Notes: generated from the letters alone by a model not told the origin. Counted from the stretch's first letter, positions 20,965-29,508 are shown. The stretch: DNA of 64,000 nt from Pararoseomonas baculiformis (GCF_017813395.1 NZ_JAGIZB010000002.1:1-64000); one strand, 5' to 3'. Translations and numbers: made by a program.

Positions 20965-22044
20965 ATGATGGACGCCTTCCCCCAGGACCGTTCCGCCCTC
21001 CTGCGATCCCTCTTTCCGGAGGGCGTGCCGCTCCTCTGGTCGCCCAGCCTTTTCTTCTACGACCGGCAGGGCAACACCGACCGGGCGCGGCAGGCGGCGC
21101 ATCTGGACTTCATGGCGCCGCATGTGAAGGGCCTGCTCATCCCCGGTTCCACCGGGGATGCGTGGGAGATGAGCGACGATGAGGCGCTTGCCGCCCTTGA
21201 TCTCGCCATCGACTTCGCCGTGCCGCGCGGGATCGATCTCCTGGGCGGCGTGCTGCGGCCGGATATGCGGTCCATGGGGGATCTGCTGGACCGGATGGTG
21301 CGGCTGGTCTGCGACCGCGCGGGGACGGAGTCCGTCCCGCGCGCCTTCGCGGCCTGCCGCCTGCGCGGCATCACCATCGCGCCACCGACCACGCCGGAGC
21401 CGCTCTCGCAGGCAGCGCTGGCGGATGCGCTCTCGCCCCTGCTCGGGCGTGGCCTGCCGATGGCGCTCTATCAGCTCCCCCAGGTGACGGGGAACCGGAT
21501 GAGCCCCGAGCTGCTCGCCAGCCTCGCGGCGCGCTTCCCGAACTTCATCCTGTTCAAGGATAGCGGCGGTACGGACGAGGTCGCGCTGTCAGGCCTGCTG
21601 CCGCCCGGCCTCGTGATGCTGCGCGGCGCTGAGGGCAGCTACGCGCGATGGCACGCGGCCTCCGGCGGACCTTATCAAGGCTTCCTGCTGAGCACGGCGA
21701 ACGCTTTCCCTGGGCAGCTCTCCGCCATTCTTGGTGCGCTGGGGGCCGGGCAGGGGAGGGAGGCGGAGGCGGAGTCCGAGCGCCTTTCCGCCGTGGTGGC
21801 CGAAGCCTTCGCCGCTGTTGGCGGCCTGGGGCATGGCAATGCCTTCACCAACGCCAACAAGGCGCTGGCCCATGGCATGGCCTTTGGCGCCCAGGCCGGT
21901 ACGGCGCCTCCGCCCCGGCTGCATGCCGGCACGGCACTGCCGCGGGCGGTGGTGGACCAGGTGCTGGACAGCCTGCGGCGGAACGGGCTCCTGCCCGAAC
22001 ATGGCTATTGCGCCCGGGAGGAGGCGCTTTCGCCGGGGCCGTGA
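20965..22044 (+). CDS. DHDPS/N-acetylneuraminate lyase family aldolase or dehydratase
   Basis: 359 residues, class I aldolase TIM barrel. Schiff-base lysine K198 in FILFKDSGG and Tyr169 in ALYQLPQ match the family. The pyruvate-carboxylate motif GxTGE appears as GSTGD (61-65). Members cleave 2-keto-3-deoxy sugar acids to pyruvate plus an aldehyde or dehydrate them; this is the expected next step after an enolase-superfamily dehydratase. Starts 2 bases after the Bug stop; either of two ATG codons (20965, 20968) may be used. Confidence 0.85.
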   Translation: MMDAFPQDRSALLRSLFPEGVPLLWSPSLFFYDRQGNTDRARQAAHLDFMAPHVKGLLIPGSTGDAWEMSDDEALAALDLAIDFAVPRGIDLLGGVLRPDMRSMGDLLDRMVRLVCDRAGTESVPRAFAACRLRGITIAPPTTPEPLSQAALADALSPLLGRGLPMALYQLPQVTGNRMSPELLASLAARFPNFILFKDSGGTDEVALSGLLPPGLVMLRGAEGSYARWHAASGGPYQGFLLSTANAFPGQLSAILGALGAGQGREAEAESERLSAVVAEAFAAVGGLGHGNAFTNANKALAHGMAFGAQAGTAPPPRLHAGTALPRAVVDQVLDSLRRNGLLPEHGYCAREEALSPGP

Positions 22045-22055
22045 GGTGGGATGGT

Positions 22056-22080
22056 GGAGCGGCTCGCGAAGGGCCGCTCC
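22056..22080. terminator. Hairpin between convergent aldolase and VOC genes
   Basis: Perfect 8-bp stem GGAGCGGC / GCCGCTCC with a 9-base loop, lying between the two convergent stop codons. Likely bidirectional terminator. Confidence 0.55.
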
Positions 22081-22086
22081 GGCCCG

Positions 22087-22608
22087 TCATGCCTCGGCCA
22101 GCAGGGCGTCCAGGTCCAGCCGGCGGGTGAACATCGCCAGGGAGCCGTCCGGGTTCCGCGGCCAGGTCTCCTGCGGGCGGTCCACATAGAGCTCGACCCC
22201 GTTCTCGTCCGGGTCCCGCAGATAAATCGCTTCCGAGACGCCATGGTCGGAGGCGCCGTCCAGCCGGATGCCCGCCGCGCGCACGGCCTTCACGGCGCGG
22301 GCCAGCGAGGCGCGGTCCGGATACAGCAGTGCCACATGGAACAGGCCCGTGGTGCCGCGCGGCGGCGGGGGGCCGCCGGCGCTGTCCCAGACGTTCAGGG
22401 CAATGTGGTGATGGTAGCCGCCTGCGGAGAGGAAGGCAGCGCCGGGATAGCGGCAGGTCTCCTCCAGCCCGATCACGTCGCGCCAGAAGCGGAGCGAGCG
22501 CTCGAGATCCGAAACCTTCAGATGGGTGTGCCCGATCCGTAGCCCCGCAGGGGCCTTTACCGGAACCTTCACGGGGGCGGGCGGGGCGGAGTGGGTGGCA
22601 TCGGGCAT
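22087..22608 (-). CDS. VOC-family (glyoxalase/dioxygenase fold) protein
   Basis: 173 residues from MPDATHS, chosen because AAGGAAA lies upstream and the fold starts soon after. Two beta-alpha-beta-beta-beta modules: the first with IGHTHLKVSDLERSLRFWRDVIGLEE and HHHIALNVW, the second with GLFHVALLYPD and YLRDPDENGVELYVDRP. Metal-ligand-type residues are H28, H71-H73, H98 and E146 region. Closest by pattern to catechol-2,3-dioxygenase-like/glyoxalase proteins (CatE type); the substrate is unknown. Divergent from the Gfo/Idh/MocA gene. Confidence 0.82.
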   Translation of the reverse strand: MPDATHSAPPAPVKVPVKAPAGLRIGHTHLKVSDLERSLRFWRDVIGLEETCRYPGAAFLSAGGYHHHIALNVWDSAGGPPPPRGTTGLFHVALLYPDRASLARAVKAVRAAGIRLDGASDHGVSEAIYLRDPDENGVELYVDRPQETWPRNPDGSLAMFTRRLDLDALLAEA

Positions 22609-22756
22609 GGTGCGGTTTCCTTCTGCCGCGAATCTGGGCCGTGCCCTGCGCCGGCGCCAATCCTGGCCGCGAATGGGCGGCATGGATGCGGGTGATCGGG
22701 CAACGGCCATGCATCCGCTGGCGTTCCCTGCGGGATCCCATCAGCCGGAGAAGAAC

Positions 22757-24043
22757 ATGGCCCAGGATATGGAGGGCGGCGCGAGCCGCCGCGGGCTGCT
22801 GCGTGCCAGCGGGCTGACCGCCGCCGGGCTCGCCCTGGGCGCCGCCGGAACCCCCGGCTATCCCCCACCCACCGAAACAGATCTCGGCGGCGTGGCGGAG
22901 GGGCGCGTGCGCTTCCCGAACTGGCGCGGCGAGGCGGAGCCGCCCCCGGCACCCGCGCCCAACCCGCTGCCCCCTTCGGAGCGGGTGGGATACGCCATCA
23001 TCGGCCTGGGGCGAATCAGCGTGGAGGAAATGCTGCCGGCCATGGGCGAGGCCAAGGCCTCCCGCCCCGTGGCGCTGGTCAGCGGCAGCCCGGAGAAGGC
23101 CCGCGTCGTCGCCCGCCGCTACGGCATCAGCGAGAGCGCGGTGCATTCCTATGAGGACATGGAGAAGCTGCGGGACAATCGCGAGGTGCAGGCGGTCTAT
23201 ATCGCCCTGCCGAACGCCCAGCATCGCGAATACACCGAGCGCGCGGCGGCGATCGGCAAGCATGTGCTCTGCGAGAAGCCGATGGCCACCTCGCCCGAGG
23301 ATGCGGCCGCCATGATCGCTGCCTGCGAGCGCGCGCGGGTGAAGCTGATGATCGCCTATCGCTGCCAGTACGAGCCGAACAACCGCGAAGCTATCCGCAT
23401 GGTGCGCAGCGGCGAGCTGGGCAAGCTCCGCTTCATCGAGGCGACGAACGTGCAGTCCTCCGGCACGGCGCCGCAATGGCGCTTCAGCCGGGCCCTGGCA
23501 GGCGGCGGCGCGCTGCCGGATATCGGGATCTACTGCCTGAACGCCACGCGCTACATCACGGGTGAGGAGCCGCTGGACGCCTTCGCGCGGCAATACTCCC
23601 CGCCAGGGGATGAGCGCTGGCGGGAGATCGAGGAAAGCATGGCATTCACCCTGCGCTTCCCCTCGGGCGTGATGGCCAACTGCCTATGCGGCTATGATGC
23701 CTTCAACGACAAGACGATGCGGCTGCATTTCGAGCGGGGGACCATCGAGATGCCGAATGCCTTCGCCTATACCGGGCAGCAATTCTACATCGCGCGCCGG
23801 GATGGCGACGTGACGGCCCGCATCCAGAAGAAGATCGAGGAGAAGAACCAGTTCGCGCTGGAGATCGACCACTTCTCCGAATGCATCCGCGCCGATCGCC
23901 GCCCCCATACGCCGGGTGAGGAAGGGGCGCAGGACCAGGCGCTGATGGCCGCCCTTTATCGTGCCGCGGCCGAGGGGCGCCCGGTGGACATGCCGAAGCC
24001 GCCCGGCCCGACACGGGGCCCGGAGCCGGCCCAGCAGGGCTGA
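22757..24043 (+). CDS. Tat-exported Gfo/Idh/MocA oxidoreductase (glucose-fructose oxidoreductase-like)
   Basis: 428 residues. The N-terminus carries a twin-arginine signal (SRRGLLRASGLTAAGLALGAAG), so the protein probably folds with NAD(P) in the cytoplasm and works in the periplasm. Rossmann motif YAIIGLGRISVEEMLP at about 76-91, the family signature CEKPMA (about 173-178) and a C-terminal domain with GGGALPDIGIYCLNATRY. ATG 22757 is preceded by GGAG 5 bases upstream. It resembles glucose-fructose oxidoreductase; it may oxidise a sugar outside the membrane for the neighbouring acid-sugar route. Confidence 0.85.
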   Translation: MAQDMEGGASRRGLLRASGLTAAGLALGAAGTPGYPPPTETDLGGVAEGRVRFPNWRGEAEPPPAPAPNPLPPSERVGYAIIGLGRISVEEMLPAMGEAKASRPVALVSGSPEKARVVARRYGISESAVHSYEDMEKLRDNREVQAVYIALPNAQHREYTERAAAIGKHVLCEKPMATSPEDAAAMIAACERARVKLMIAYRCQYEPNNREAIRMVRSGELGKLRFIEATNVQSSGTAPQWRFSRALAGGGALPDIGIYCLNATRYITGEEPLDAFARQYSPPGDERWREIEESMAFTLRFPSGVMANCLCGYDAFNDKTMRLHFERGTIEMPNAFAYTGQQFYIARRDGDVTARIQKKIEEKNQFALEIDHFSECIRADRRPHTPGEEGAQDQALMAALYRAAAEGRPVDMPKPPGPTRGPEPAQQG

Positions 24044-24057
24044 GGGCCGCTTGACGC

Positions 24058-24100
24058 GCCACGCACCGGGCGGGCAGAACCCCGCCGCCCGGTGCGTGGC
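24058..24100 (+). terminator. Long hairpin after the Gfo/Idh/MocA gene
   Basis: Perfect 16-bp stem (GCCACGCACCGGGCGG and its complement) with an 11-base loop, 15 bases after the stop codon. No T-run follows. It closes the catabolic cluster. Confidence 0.65.
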
Positions 24101-24170
24101 CAGGCCGTAGCCTTCGCGACATCCAACGCGCCCATCGGTCGCACCCGGCCCCGAGAGAGGCGCATGGCCC

Positions 24171-25352
24171 ATGATCGCTGAACCTGTCCCGACGCGGCGG
24201 CTCGCGCCCTTCGTGCTCATCGTGCTCGCCGGCTTCCTCGCCATCGCGATGCCGCTCCCGGTGCTCTCCCTGCGGGTGCATGACGAACTCGGGTTCAGCC
24301 TTGTCACTGCCGGATGGGTGGTCGGGATCCAGTCGCTGGCGACCATCCTTACCCGCCAGTGGGCAGGTTCCTTCATCGATGCGCGGGGGCCGAGGACGGC
24401 GGCGCTGATCGGGCTGCCGCTCGCCGCCCTGTCCGGCGCGCTCTACCTGGTCTCCACCTTCATCGGCGATCCCGGGCTCTCACTGTCCGTGCTGGTTGCG
24501 GGGCGGCTGGTGATGGGCCCTGCGGAAAGCCTGTTCCTCACCGCCACGATGAGCTGGGGCATCCTTACCCTGGGGGCACACCGGACCGGCGTGGTGATGA
24601 CATGGCAGGGCATCGCCATGTTCGTCGCGCTCGGGGCCGGCGCGCCGCTGGGCTTGCTGCTCATGAGCAGCGCCGGCTTCGCGGCGGTGGCGGCCGCAGC
24701 GATCCTGCTGCCCCTGGTCGGCCTGCTCATCGCCATCGGCCGCCCGGCCCTGGCTCCCATGCAGGCGCGCGGGCGCCGCGCCTCGTTCCTCGGCGTCATC
24801 GGGCTGGTCTGGCGCCAGGGGGCGGTGCTCTGCCTGGGAACCGCGCCCCAGGCCGTCCTTGGAAGCTTCGTCGCCCTCTATTTCGCCAGCCGCGGCTGGG
24901 AAGGGGCCGGGCTTTCCCTGACCGGCTTCGGTGTTGGCTTCATCCTCGTGCGCGCCTTCTTCTCCCACCTGCCGGACCGGCTGGGCGGGCGGCGCGTGGC
25001 GGGCGGCTCCCTCATCCTGGAGGCGATCGGACAGCTCCTGCTCTGGCAGGCGCCGAATGCGCCGTTGGCCCTGCTCGGCGCCACGCTGACCGGCGCGGGC
25101 TTCTCCCTCATCTTTCCTTCGATGGGCGTGGAGGCCGTGCGCCGCGTGCCGGAGGGGAGCCGCGCCCTGGCCATTGCCAGCTTCAGCGCCTTCCTCGACA
25201 TGGCGATTGGCCTTTCCGGCCCGCTGGCGGGTCTGATCGTGGGGATCGGCGGCTACCCTGCCGTCTTCCTGGCCGGCGCCATCGGCTGCCTCGGCGGGGT
25301 GTTGCTGCTGCTCGGGCGGGACCGCCCCGCCTCATCGGCGGCGAATCGCTGA
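24171..25352 (+). CDS. MFS transporter (YfcJ/YhhS-like)
   Basis: 393 residues, about 12 hydrophobic segments. The MFS loop motif appears as QWAGSFIDARGPRTAAL (about 63-79), and GRLVMGPAESLFLTATMSW marks TM4-5. The pattern resembles arabinose-efflux/YfcJ-type permeases. No substrate can be read. It converges with rpoH at a shared hairpin. Confidence 0.8.
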   Translation: MIAEPVPTRRLAPFVLIVLAGFLAIAMPLPVLSLRVHDELGFSLVTAGWVVGIQSLATILTRQWAGSFIDARGPRTAALIGLPLAALSGALYLVSTFIGDPGLSLSVLVAGRLVMGPAESLFLTATMSWGILTLGAHRTGVVMTWQGIAMFVALGAGAPLGLLLMSSAGFAAVAAAAILLPLVGLLIAIGRPALAPMQARGRRASFLGVIGLVWRQGAVLCLGTAPQAVLGSFVALYFASRGWEGAGLSLTGFGVGFILVRAFFSHLPDRLGGRRVAGGSLILEAIGQLLLWQAPNAPLALLGATLTGAGFSLIFPSMGVEAVRRVPEGSRALAIASFSAFLDMAIGLSGPLAGLIVGIGGYPAVFLAGAIGCLGGVLLLLGRDRPASSAANR

Positions 25353-25371
25353 AGGGCTGCAGGCAAAGAAA

Positions 25372-25399
25372 AAGGGCGGTGGAAGCTTCCACCGCCCTT
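25372..25399 (-). terminator. Intrinsic terminator of rpoH
   Basis: Perfect 28-bp palindrome (14-bp half AAGGGCGGTGGAAG). On the minus strand it is followed by TTTCTTT after the CCCTT end, giving a U-rich tract, so it is a proper terminator for rpoH. It may also stop the convergent MFS transcript. Confidence 0.85.
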
Positions 25400-25421
25400 G
25401 GCCGGGAATGAACCCGAAGCC

Positions 25422-26309
25422 TTAGGAGCTGACCGCCAGCCGGCGCTCCACGATCTGCTGCTTCATGTTCTTCTGCAGCTTCTCGAAGGCGCGAACCTCG
25501 ATCTGGCGCACCCGCTCGCGCGAGATGTTGTACTGCTGCGAGAGTTCCTCGAGCGTGGTCGGCTCGTCCTTGAGGCGGCGCTCAATCAGGATGTGGCGCT
25601 CGCGGTCGTTGAGCGACCGGAGGGCACCGTTGAGCAGGTCGCGGCGGTTGGACATGTCCTCCCGTTCCGCGAGCTCCTCCTCCTGGCTCTCGCCCTCATC
25701 CACCAGCCAGTCCTGCCACTCGCCCTCGCTGTCGGCGCGGATCGGGGAGTTCAGGCTGTTGTCAGGGCTGGAGAGGCGCCGGTTCATGGACACCACGTCC
25801 TGCTCCGGCACCTGAAGCACGCGCGCGATCTTCTCCACCTGCTCGGGCTTGAGGTCGCCCTCCTCAAGGGCGGCCATCTGGCCCTTCAGGCGGCGCAGGT
25901 TGAAGAACAGCTTCTTCTGCGCGGCGGTGGTGCCCATCTTCACCAGCGACCAGGAGTGCAGGATGTATTCCTGGATCGCGGCGCGGATCCACCACATGGC
26001 ATAGGTGGCCAGACGGAAGCCGCGGTCCGGATCGAACCGCTTCACCGCCTGCATCATGCCCACATTGCCTTCGCTGATCAGCTCGCCCACGGGCAGGCCG
26101 TAGCCGCGATAGCCCATGGCGATCTTCGCGACGAGGCGAAGATGCGAGGTGACAAGCTTGTGCGCCGCTTTCTCGTCCTGTTCGTCACGCCAACGCTTCG
26201 CGAGGTTCAGCTCCTCCTCGGGCGACAGCATGGGAAACTTGCGGATCTCCTGCAGATAGCGGGAGAGGTTGCCCTCAGGGGCAATGGGAATCATTGAAGT
26301 GGAAGCCAT
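25422..26309 (-). CDS. rpoH: RNA polymerase heat-shock sigma factor RpoH
   Basis: 295 residues from ATG 26309, preceded by AGGAGG 11 bases upstream; the frame is open further up. Sigma region 2 (NLAKRWRDEQDEKAAHKLVTSHLRLV, then GNVGMMQAVKRFDP) and region 4 (EEL..QYNISRERVRQIEVRAFEKL) are clear. The RpoH box QKKLFFNLRRLK lies in between and separates RpoH from other sigma-70 factors. It drives chaperone and protease genes and is normally degraded by FtsH, also encoded here. Confidence 0.96.
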   Translation of the reverse strand: MASTSMIPIAPEGNLSRYLQEIRKFPMLSPEEELNLAKRWRDEQDEKAAHKLVTSHLRLVAKIAMGYRGYGLPVGELISEGNVGMMQAVKRFDPDRGFRLATYAMWWIRAAIQEYILHSWSLVKMGTTAAQKKLFFNLRRLKGQMAALEEGDLKPEQVEKIARVLQVPEQDVVSMNRRLSSPDNSLNSPIRADSEGEWQDWLVDEGESQEEELAEREDMSNRRDLLNGALRSLNDRERHILIERRLKDEPTTLEELSQQYNISRERVRQIEVRAFEKLQKNMKQQIVERRLAVSS

Positions 26310-26682
26310 GAACGCATCTGCCTCCTGAACCGGCTGGGCTGCCCCCGGGAACTGGCGGGCGCTCGGACGGTCTGCAAATCGGCACGGAGGATCCGTGCCT
26401 TGTCTCCGCGCGCTGGGCCCTAAGCCCCTCAAGAACGCCTGCCACCTCCGATGTTTTCCCGCGATTTCAGCGCAGGTGCGGAACAGGTGTGACAGGCCTT
26501 GCTTGCAGTGCCCTTACAAGGCACCCGGCCGTAGAAACTGACGTGCTTGTAATCTCTTCTCGCCCTGTTCGCAAGGAAAACCCGACTGAAACAGTCTGGT
26601 TACTTTCGGCGCCGCATGCAGCCCTGGCCCGTGCCGGACCCATGCCCGCAGCTTCGTGGTTTCGGGGCCTGCCTCTTACGCT
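26310..26682. other. Upstream region of rpoH without a gene
   Basis: 373 bp between the rpoH start and the RluD-type gene stop, both on the minus strand. Less GC-rich than the surroundings, which fits a promoter region. I see no convincing -35/-10 pair or hairpin and no credible frame. Confidence 0.5.
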
Positions 26683-27642
26683 TCAGCGCCCGGCGTCGAG
26701 GACGCTGATGAGCGCGGCCATATCCGGCGGCAGCGGGGAGGTGAAGGAGAGGGGTTCTCCACTGATCGGATGGCGGAAGCCAAGGGACTGGGCGTGCAGT
26801 GCCTGCCGGGGAAAGGCCAGCAGCGCATCCCGGGCGGTGTCCGGCAGGCCGCGGGCCGCGGCGGGGCTGCGACGCAGATAGACGGGGTCCCCCACCAGCG
26901 GATGGCCGATATGGGCCATGTGGACGCGGATCTGGTGGGTACGACCGGTCGCCAGGCGACAGCGGACCAGGGCGCAGGCCGCGCCCCAGGCGCGTTCCGT
27001 CGCGTAGTGGGTGAGGGCGTGCTTCCCGCCCCGGCTCACCACCGCCATCCGCTTCCGGTCCGCCGGGTGGCGGCCGATCGCGGCTTCCACGCTGCCCGAA
27101 ACCGGGGAGGGGGTTCCCCATGCAAGGGCGAGGTAGCTACGGTCGAGATCGCGTTCCGCGAAGGCGGTGGACAGCGCGTGGTGCGCGGCCTCGGACTTCG
27201 CCACGACCATGACGCCGCTGGTGTCCTTGTCGAGCCGATGGACGATGCCCGGCCGCCTCTCACCGCCGATGCCCGAGAGTTCCTCCCCCGCATGGGCGAG
27301 GATGGCGTTCACCAGCGTTCCCTCGGCATGCCCCGGGGCCGGGTGGACGACCAGCCCCGCCGGCTTGTCCAGCACGATCAGGTGCCGGTCCTCGAACAGG
27401 ATGGCCAGGTCCATTGCCTGGGGGAGGGGAGTCGCGGATTCGGGCGGTGGCACGGTGAGGCTGTACTGCGCCCCGGGGCGGAGGGATTCGGAGGGATCGG
27501 TGGTGGTCACGCCGTCCCTCGCAGCCTGGCCGGCCTCCACCAACGCCTTGACGCGGGAGCGGGAGAGACCGCCCATGCCGGCGAAAGCCCGGTCCAGCCG
27601 CTCCCCCGCCTGCTCGGCGGTGGCGGTGAAGGCCAGGGTCAC
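26683..27642 (-). CDS. RluA/RluD-family 23S rRNA pseudouridine synthase
   Basis: 319 residues from a GTG start. N-terminal S4-like RNA-binding domain (GERLDRAFAGMGGLSRSRVKALVEAG, about 13-38). Catalytic domain has LDKPAGLVVHP (91-101), the active-site motif GIVHRLDKDTSG with catalytic D138, and RTHQIRVHMAHIGHPLVGDPVY. Domain order fits RluD (positions 1911/1915/1917 of 23S rRNA in E. coli). It is divergent from the small membrane protein gene, with starts only 22 bp apart. Confidence 0.92.
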   Translation of the reverse strand: MTLAFTATAEQAGERLDRAFAGMGGLSRSRVKALVEAGQAARDGVTTTDPSESLRPGAQYSLTVPPPESATPLPQAMDLAILFEDRHLIVLDKPAGLVVHPAPGHAEGTLVNAILAHAGEELSGIGGERRPGIVHRLDKDTSGVMVVAKSEAAHHALSTAFAERDLDRSYLALAWGTPSPVSGSVEAAIGRHPADRKRMAVVSRGGKHALTHYATERAWGAACALVRCRLATGRTHQIRVHMAHIGHPLVGDPVYLRRSPAAARGLPDTARDALLAFPRQALHAQSLGFRHPISGEPLSFTSPLPPDMAALISVLDAGR

Positions 27643-27664
27643 GGGTCGATGTTCGGAGGGTTCG

Positions 27665-27955
27665 GTGCGCGCGCTCAAGATTCTGGTCTGGGGAATGGGG
27701 TTGCTGATCATCGCGGCCAGCGTGACACTGGTTGTGATGATCGTGCAGCGCGCCGGCAAGGCCATTCCCGCCGCGCCATACGGCCCACCGGTGGAAATGT
27801 CGCTCGGCCAGCCCGCTGGAAGCCGGATCGCCGGCATCGCCCCGGGATTCGAGGGACGGGTGGCGGTGTGGGTGCAGCGCCCTGATGGCGAGCGGCTGGT
27901 GATCATGGACACCCGCAATGGCCGCGCGCTCGGCGAAATTCGCCTGACGGACTGA
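27665..27955 (+). CDS. Small single-span membrane protein, conserved hypothetical
   Basis: 96 residues from GTG, which has GGAGGG 4 bases upstream. Residues 3-26 (ALKILVWGMGLLIIAASVTLVV) form one membrane span; the rest is a periplasmic/soluble segment ending GRVAVWVQRPDGERLVIMDTRNGRALGEIRLTD, which looks like a beta-hairpin repeat. It resembles small alphaproteobacterial proteins found next to RluD-type genes (possibly the DUF6476 type; not certain). Followed after 4 bases by the DUF2256 gene. Confidence 0.7.
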   Translation: MRALKILVWGMGLLIIAASVTLVVMIVQRAGKAIPAAPYGPPVEMSLGQPAGSRIAGIAPGFEGRVAVWVQRPDGERLVIMDTRNGRALGEIRLTD

Positions 27956-27959
27956 ACCC

Positions 27960-28139
27960 GTGGCGCACCGCAAGGCGCACCTGCCGGAAAAGCTCTGCGC
28001 GGTGTGCGGGCGGCCCTTCGCCTGGCGCCGGAAATGGGCGCGGGACTGGGATGCGGTGCGCTACTGTTCCGAGGCTTGCCGGGCAGGGCGCCACCCCGCG
28101 AAGAAAAAGATCCAAAAAAAACTGCGGTACCCCGCTTGA
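27960..28139 (+). CDS. DUF2256 zinc-ribbon-like small protein
   Basis: 59 residues from GTG. The four cysteines CAVC...CSEAC (residues 13, 16, 36, 40), with GRPFAWRRKWARDWDAVRYCSEACR between them, are the DUF2256 signature. A Lys-rich tail follows. Function unknown; probably a zinc-binding protein. It starts 4 bases after the previous stop, so the two are likely co-transcribed. Confidence 0.85.
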   Translation: MAHRKAHLPEKLCAVCGRPFAWRRKWARDWDAVRYCSEACRAGRHPAKKKIQKKLRYPA

Positions 28140-28187
28140 TCACTTACCGCAGGGGCTATAGAAGCCGCCTCCACCGACGGCCACAAC

Positions 28188-28263
28188 GTCCCCATCGTCT
28201 AGAGGCCTAGGACACCGCCCTCTCACGGCGGTAACAGGGGTTCGAATCCCCTTGGGGACGCCA
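28188..28263 (+). tRNA. tRNA-Glu (CTC anticodon)
   Basis: Acceptor stem GTCCCCA pairs with TGGGGAC (28253-28259); discriminator G 28260 and encoded CCA follow. The anticodon arm CCGCC-CTCTCAC-GGCGG has anticodon CTC at 28222-28224, reading GAG. The T arm contains GGTTCGAATCC. The gene flanks the patchy region that follows, so it is a candidate integration site. Confidence 0.96.
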
Positions 28264-28340
28264 AACCGCGTTGATTTTGTTGGGGTTCGTGATCAGTTCG
28301 GGCCGCAACCCCTCAATCACCCCCACATCGAAACAGCAGC

Positions 28341-28499
28341 CTATTCTGGGGCAATCTCGATCGGATCGGGCTCGTCCGGATCTAGCAGGATGCCGCAGAG
28401 CTCGGCTGCCTGTTCCCGCAGAGCGGGGGCCCTGGTCACCATAGCCTGGTGAAGACGGGCAGCGGCCTCGGCATCCAGCCCAATCTCCCAGGACCACAT
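28341..28499 (-). CDS. Small hypothetical protein
   Basis: 52-residue frame MWSWEIGLDAEAAARL... ending LLDPDEPDPIEIAPE, with a natural-looking acidic/helical composition. The antisense frames over it look random by comparison. No family recognised. It lies just after tRNA-Glu in the suspected element remnant; confidence is low because of its size. Confidence 0.35.
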   Translation of the reverse strand: MWSWEIGLDAEAAARLHQAMVTRAPALREQAAELCGILLDPDEPDPIEIAPE

Positions 28500-28592
28500 C
28501 TCGCACCGGTGCGGGCGCCATGAAGCTCATGGCGTTCGTCGGCAATGCCGGCCTTCGCACCGTTGCGCGGACCACGCCTGCGGGCTTGGTGA

Positions 28593-28801
28593 CGGCTAGC
28601 CTGTTCGTCTCGGCTGGCCTGCGTCTTTGCCCGGCTGCTGCTGTTCACTGATTGCCGGGCGCTGCCGGGCGTGGATGAGCCGGACGCGGGGTGGGCCTAC
28701 TACCTGCGCAAATGGCGCCCAGGGAAACCCCACCCCCACACCTGGGCGGGGACTGGCGGAACACGCTGAAGGCTGTGGCGGAGGCCGCCGTCGTGGCATA
28801 G
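28593..28801 (+). pseudogene. Possible frameshifted small gene
   Basis: One frame reads LLLFTDCRALPGVDEPD then AGWAYYLRKWRPGKP. A second frame continues with DWRNTLKAVAEAAVVA and stops at 28801. Both halves look protein-like but lie in different frames, and no standard start is seen. Interpreted as a decayed small gene, perhaps phage-derived; tentative. Confidence 0.25.
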
Positions 28802-28833
28802 GACGCTGGGTGCCTAGGGGGGAACTCCGCAAA

Positions 28834-29508
28834 ATGCCGACCTACTACGGGCAGTTCGACCCGCCGCTCGATCAGGTGCTGCACGAGCGCTACTTTCGTG
28901 AGCGCACCAAGCCGGGCGTTTTCGTTGAATGCGGCGCCTTCGACGGCGAGACAGAATGCACCTGCAAGTTCTTCGAGGAAAGCCTGGGCTGGAGCGGGGT
29001 GAACGTCGAGCCCTCTCCCCCGATCTTCACGCAGCTGGTGGCGAACCGCCCGGCTAGCCGGAACGTGAATGCGGCCCTCGCCTCCAAAACCGGGACCGCC
29101 ACGTTCCGGGGCATCATCCACCCGGATTTCGGGGAACTCTGCACCAACGGCAGCCTGTCGCACCACCCGAACCACGCCGCCTATATCGCCGAGGCCGGGT
29201 GGGAAATGCGCGATTACGAGGTGAAGACCATCACCTGGCCGGATCTCGTCGAGCAGGCCGGGCTCACGCGGGTCGATCTGCTGGTGCTGGACGTGGAAGG
29301 CGCCGAACTGGATGTCGTGGCCGGGATGCGCGGCGCCCCTGTGCTGCCCGAAATCTTCTGTGCGGAGCACGGCCACCTGGGCGTTCAGGCTCTCCGCGAT
29401 GCGGTGGAGCCCCTCGGCTACCGCTATGACGGCAGCGCAGAGGTGAACTCGTTCTTTGTGAAGCTACCCCCGGCGCGCCGCTGGCTGCGGAAGATCATGG
29501 GCCGGTAA
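28834..29508 (+). CDS. FkbM-family SAM-dependent methyltransferase
   Basis: 224 residues from ATG 28834 (MPTYYGQFDPPLDQVL), with GGGGGGAA about 10 bases upstream. The SAM-binding region reads VFVECGAFDGETECTCKFFEES (about 29-50). Later motifs NVEPSPPIFTQL and VDLLVLDVEGAELDVVAGM (about 148-166) are FkbM hallmarks. FkbM enzymes O-methylate sugars or natural products. Here it stands alone among small unknown frames after tRNA-Glu, which suggests cargo of a mobile element or a cell-surface glycan modifier. Confidence 0.85.
   Translation: MPTYYGQFDPPLDQVLHERYFRERTKPGVFVECGAFDGETECTCKFFEESLGWSGVNVEPSPPIFTQLVANRPASRNVNAALASKTGTATFRGIIHPDFGELCTNGSLSHHPNHAAYIAEAGWEMRDYEVKTITWPDLVEQAGLTRVDLLVLDVEGAELDVVAGMRGAPVLPEIFCAEHGHLGVQALRDAVEPLGYRYDGSAEVNSFFVKLPPARRWLRKIMGR

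Noticed and set aside
28207-28575. Minus-strand frame running into tRNA-Glu
   Set aside because: It reads antisense through the tRNA, a well-known annotation artefact.
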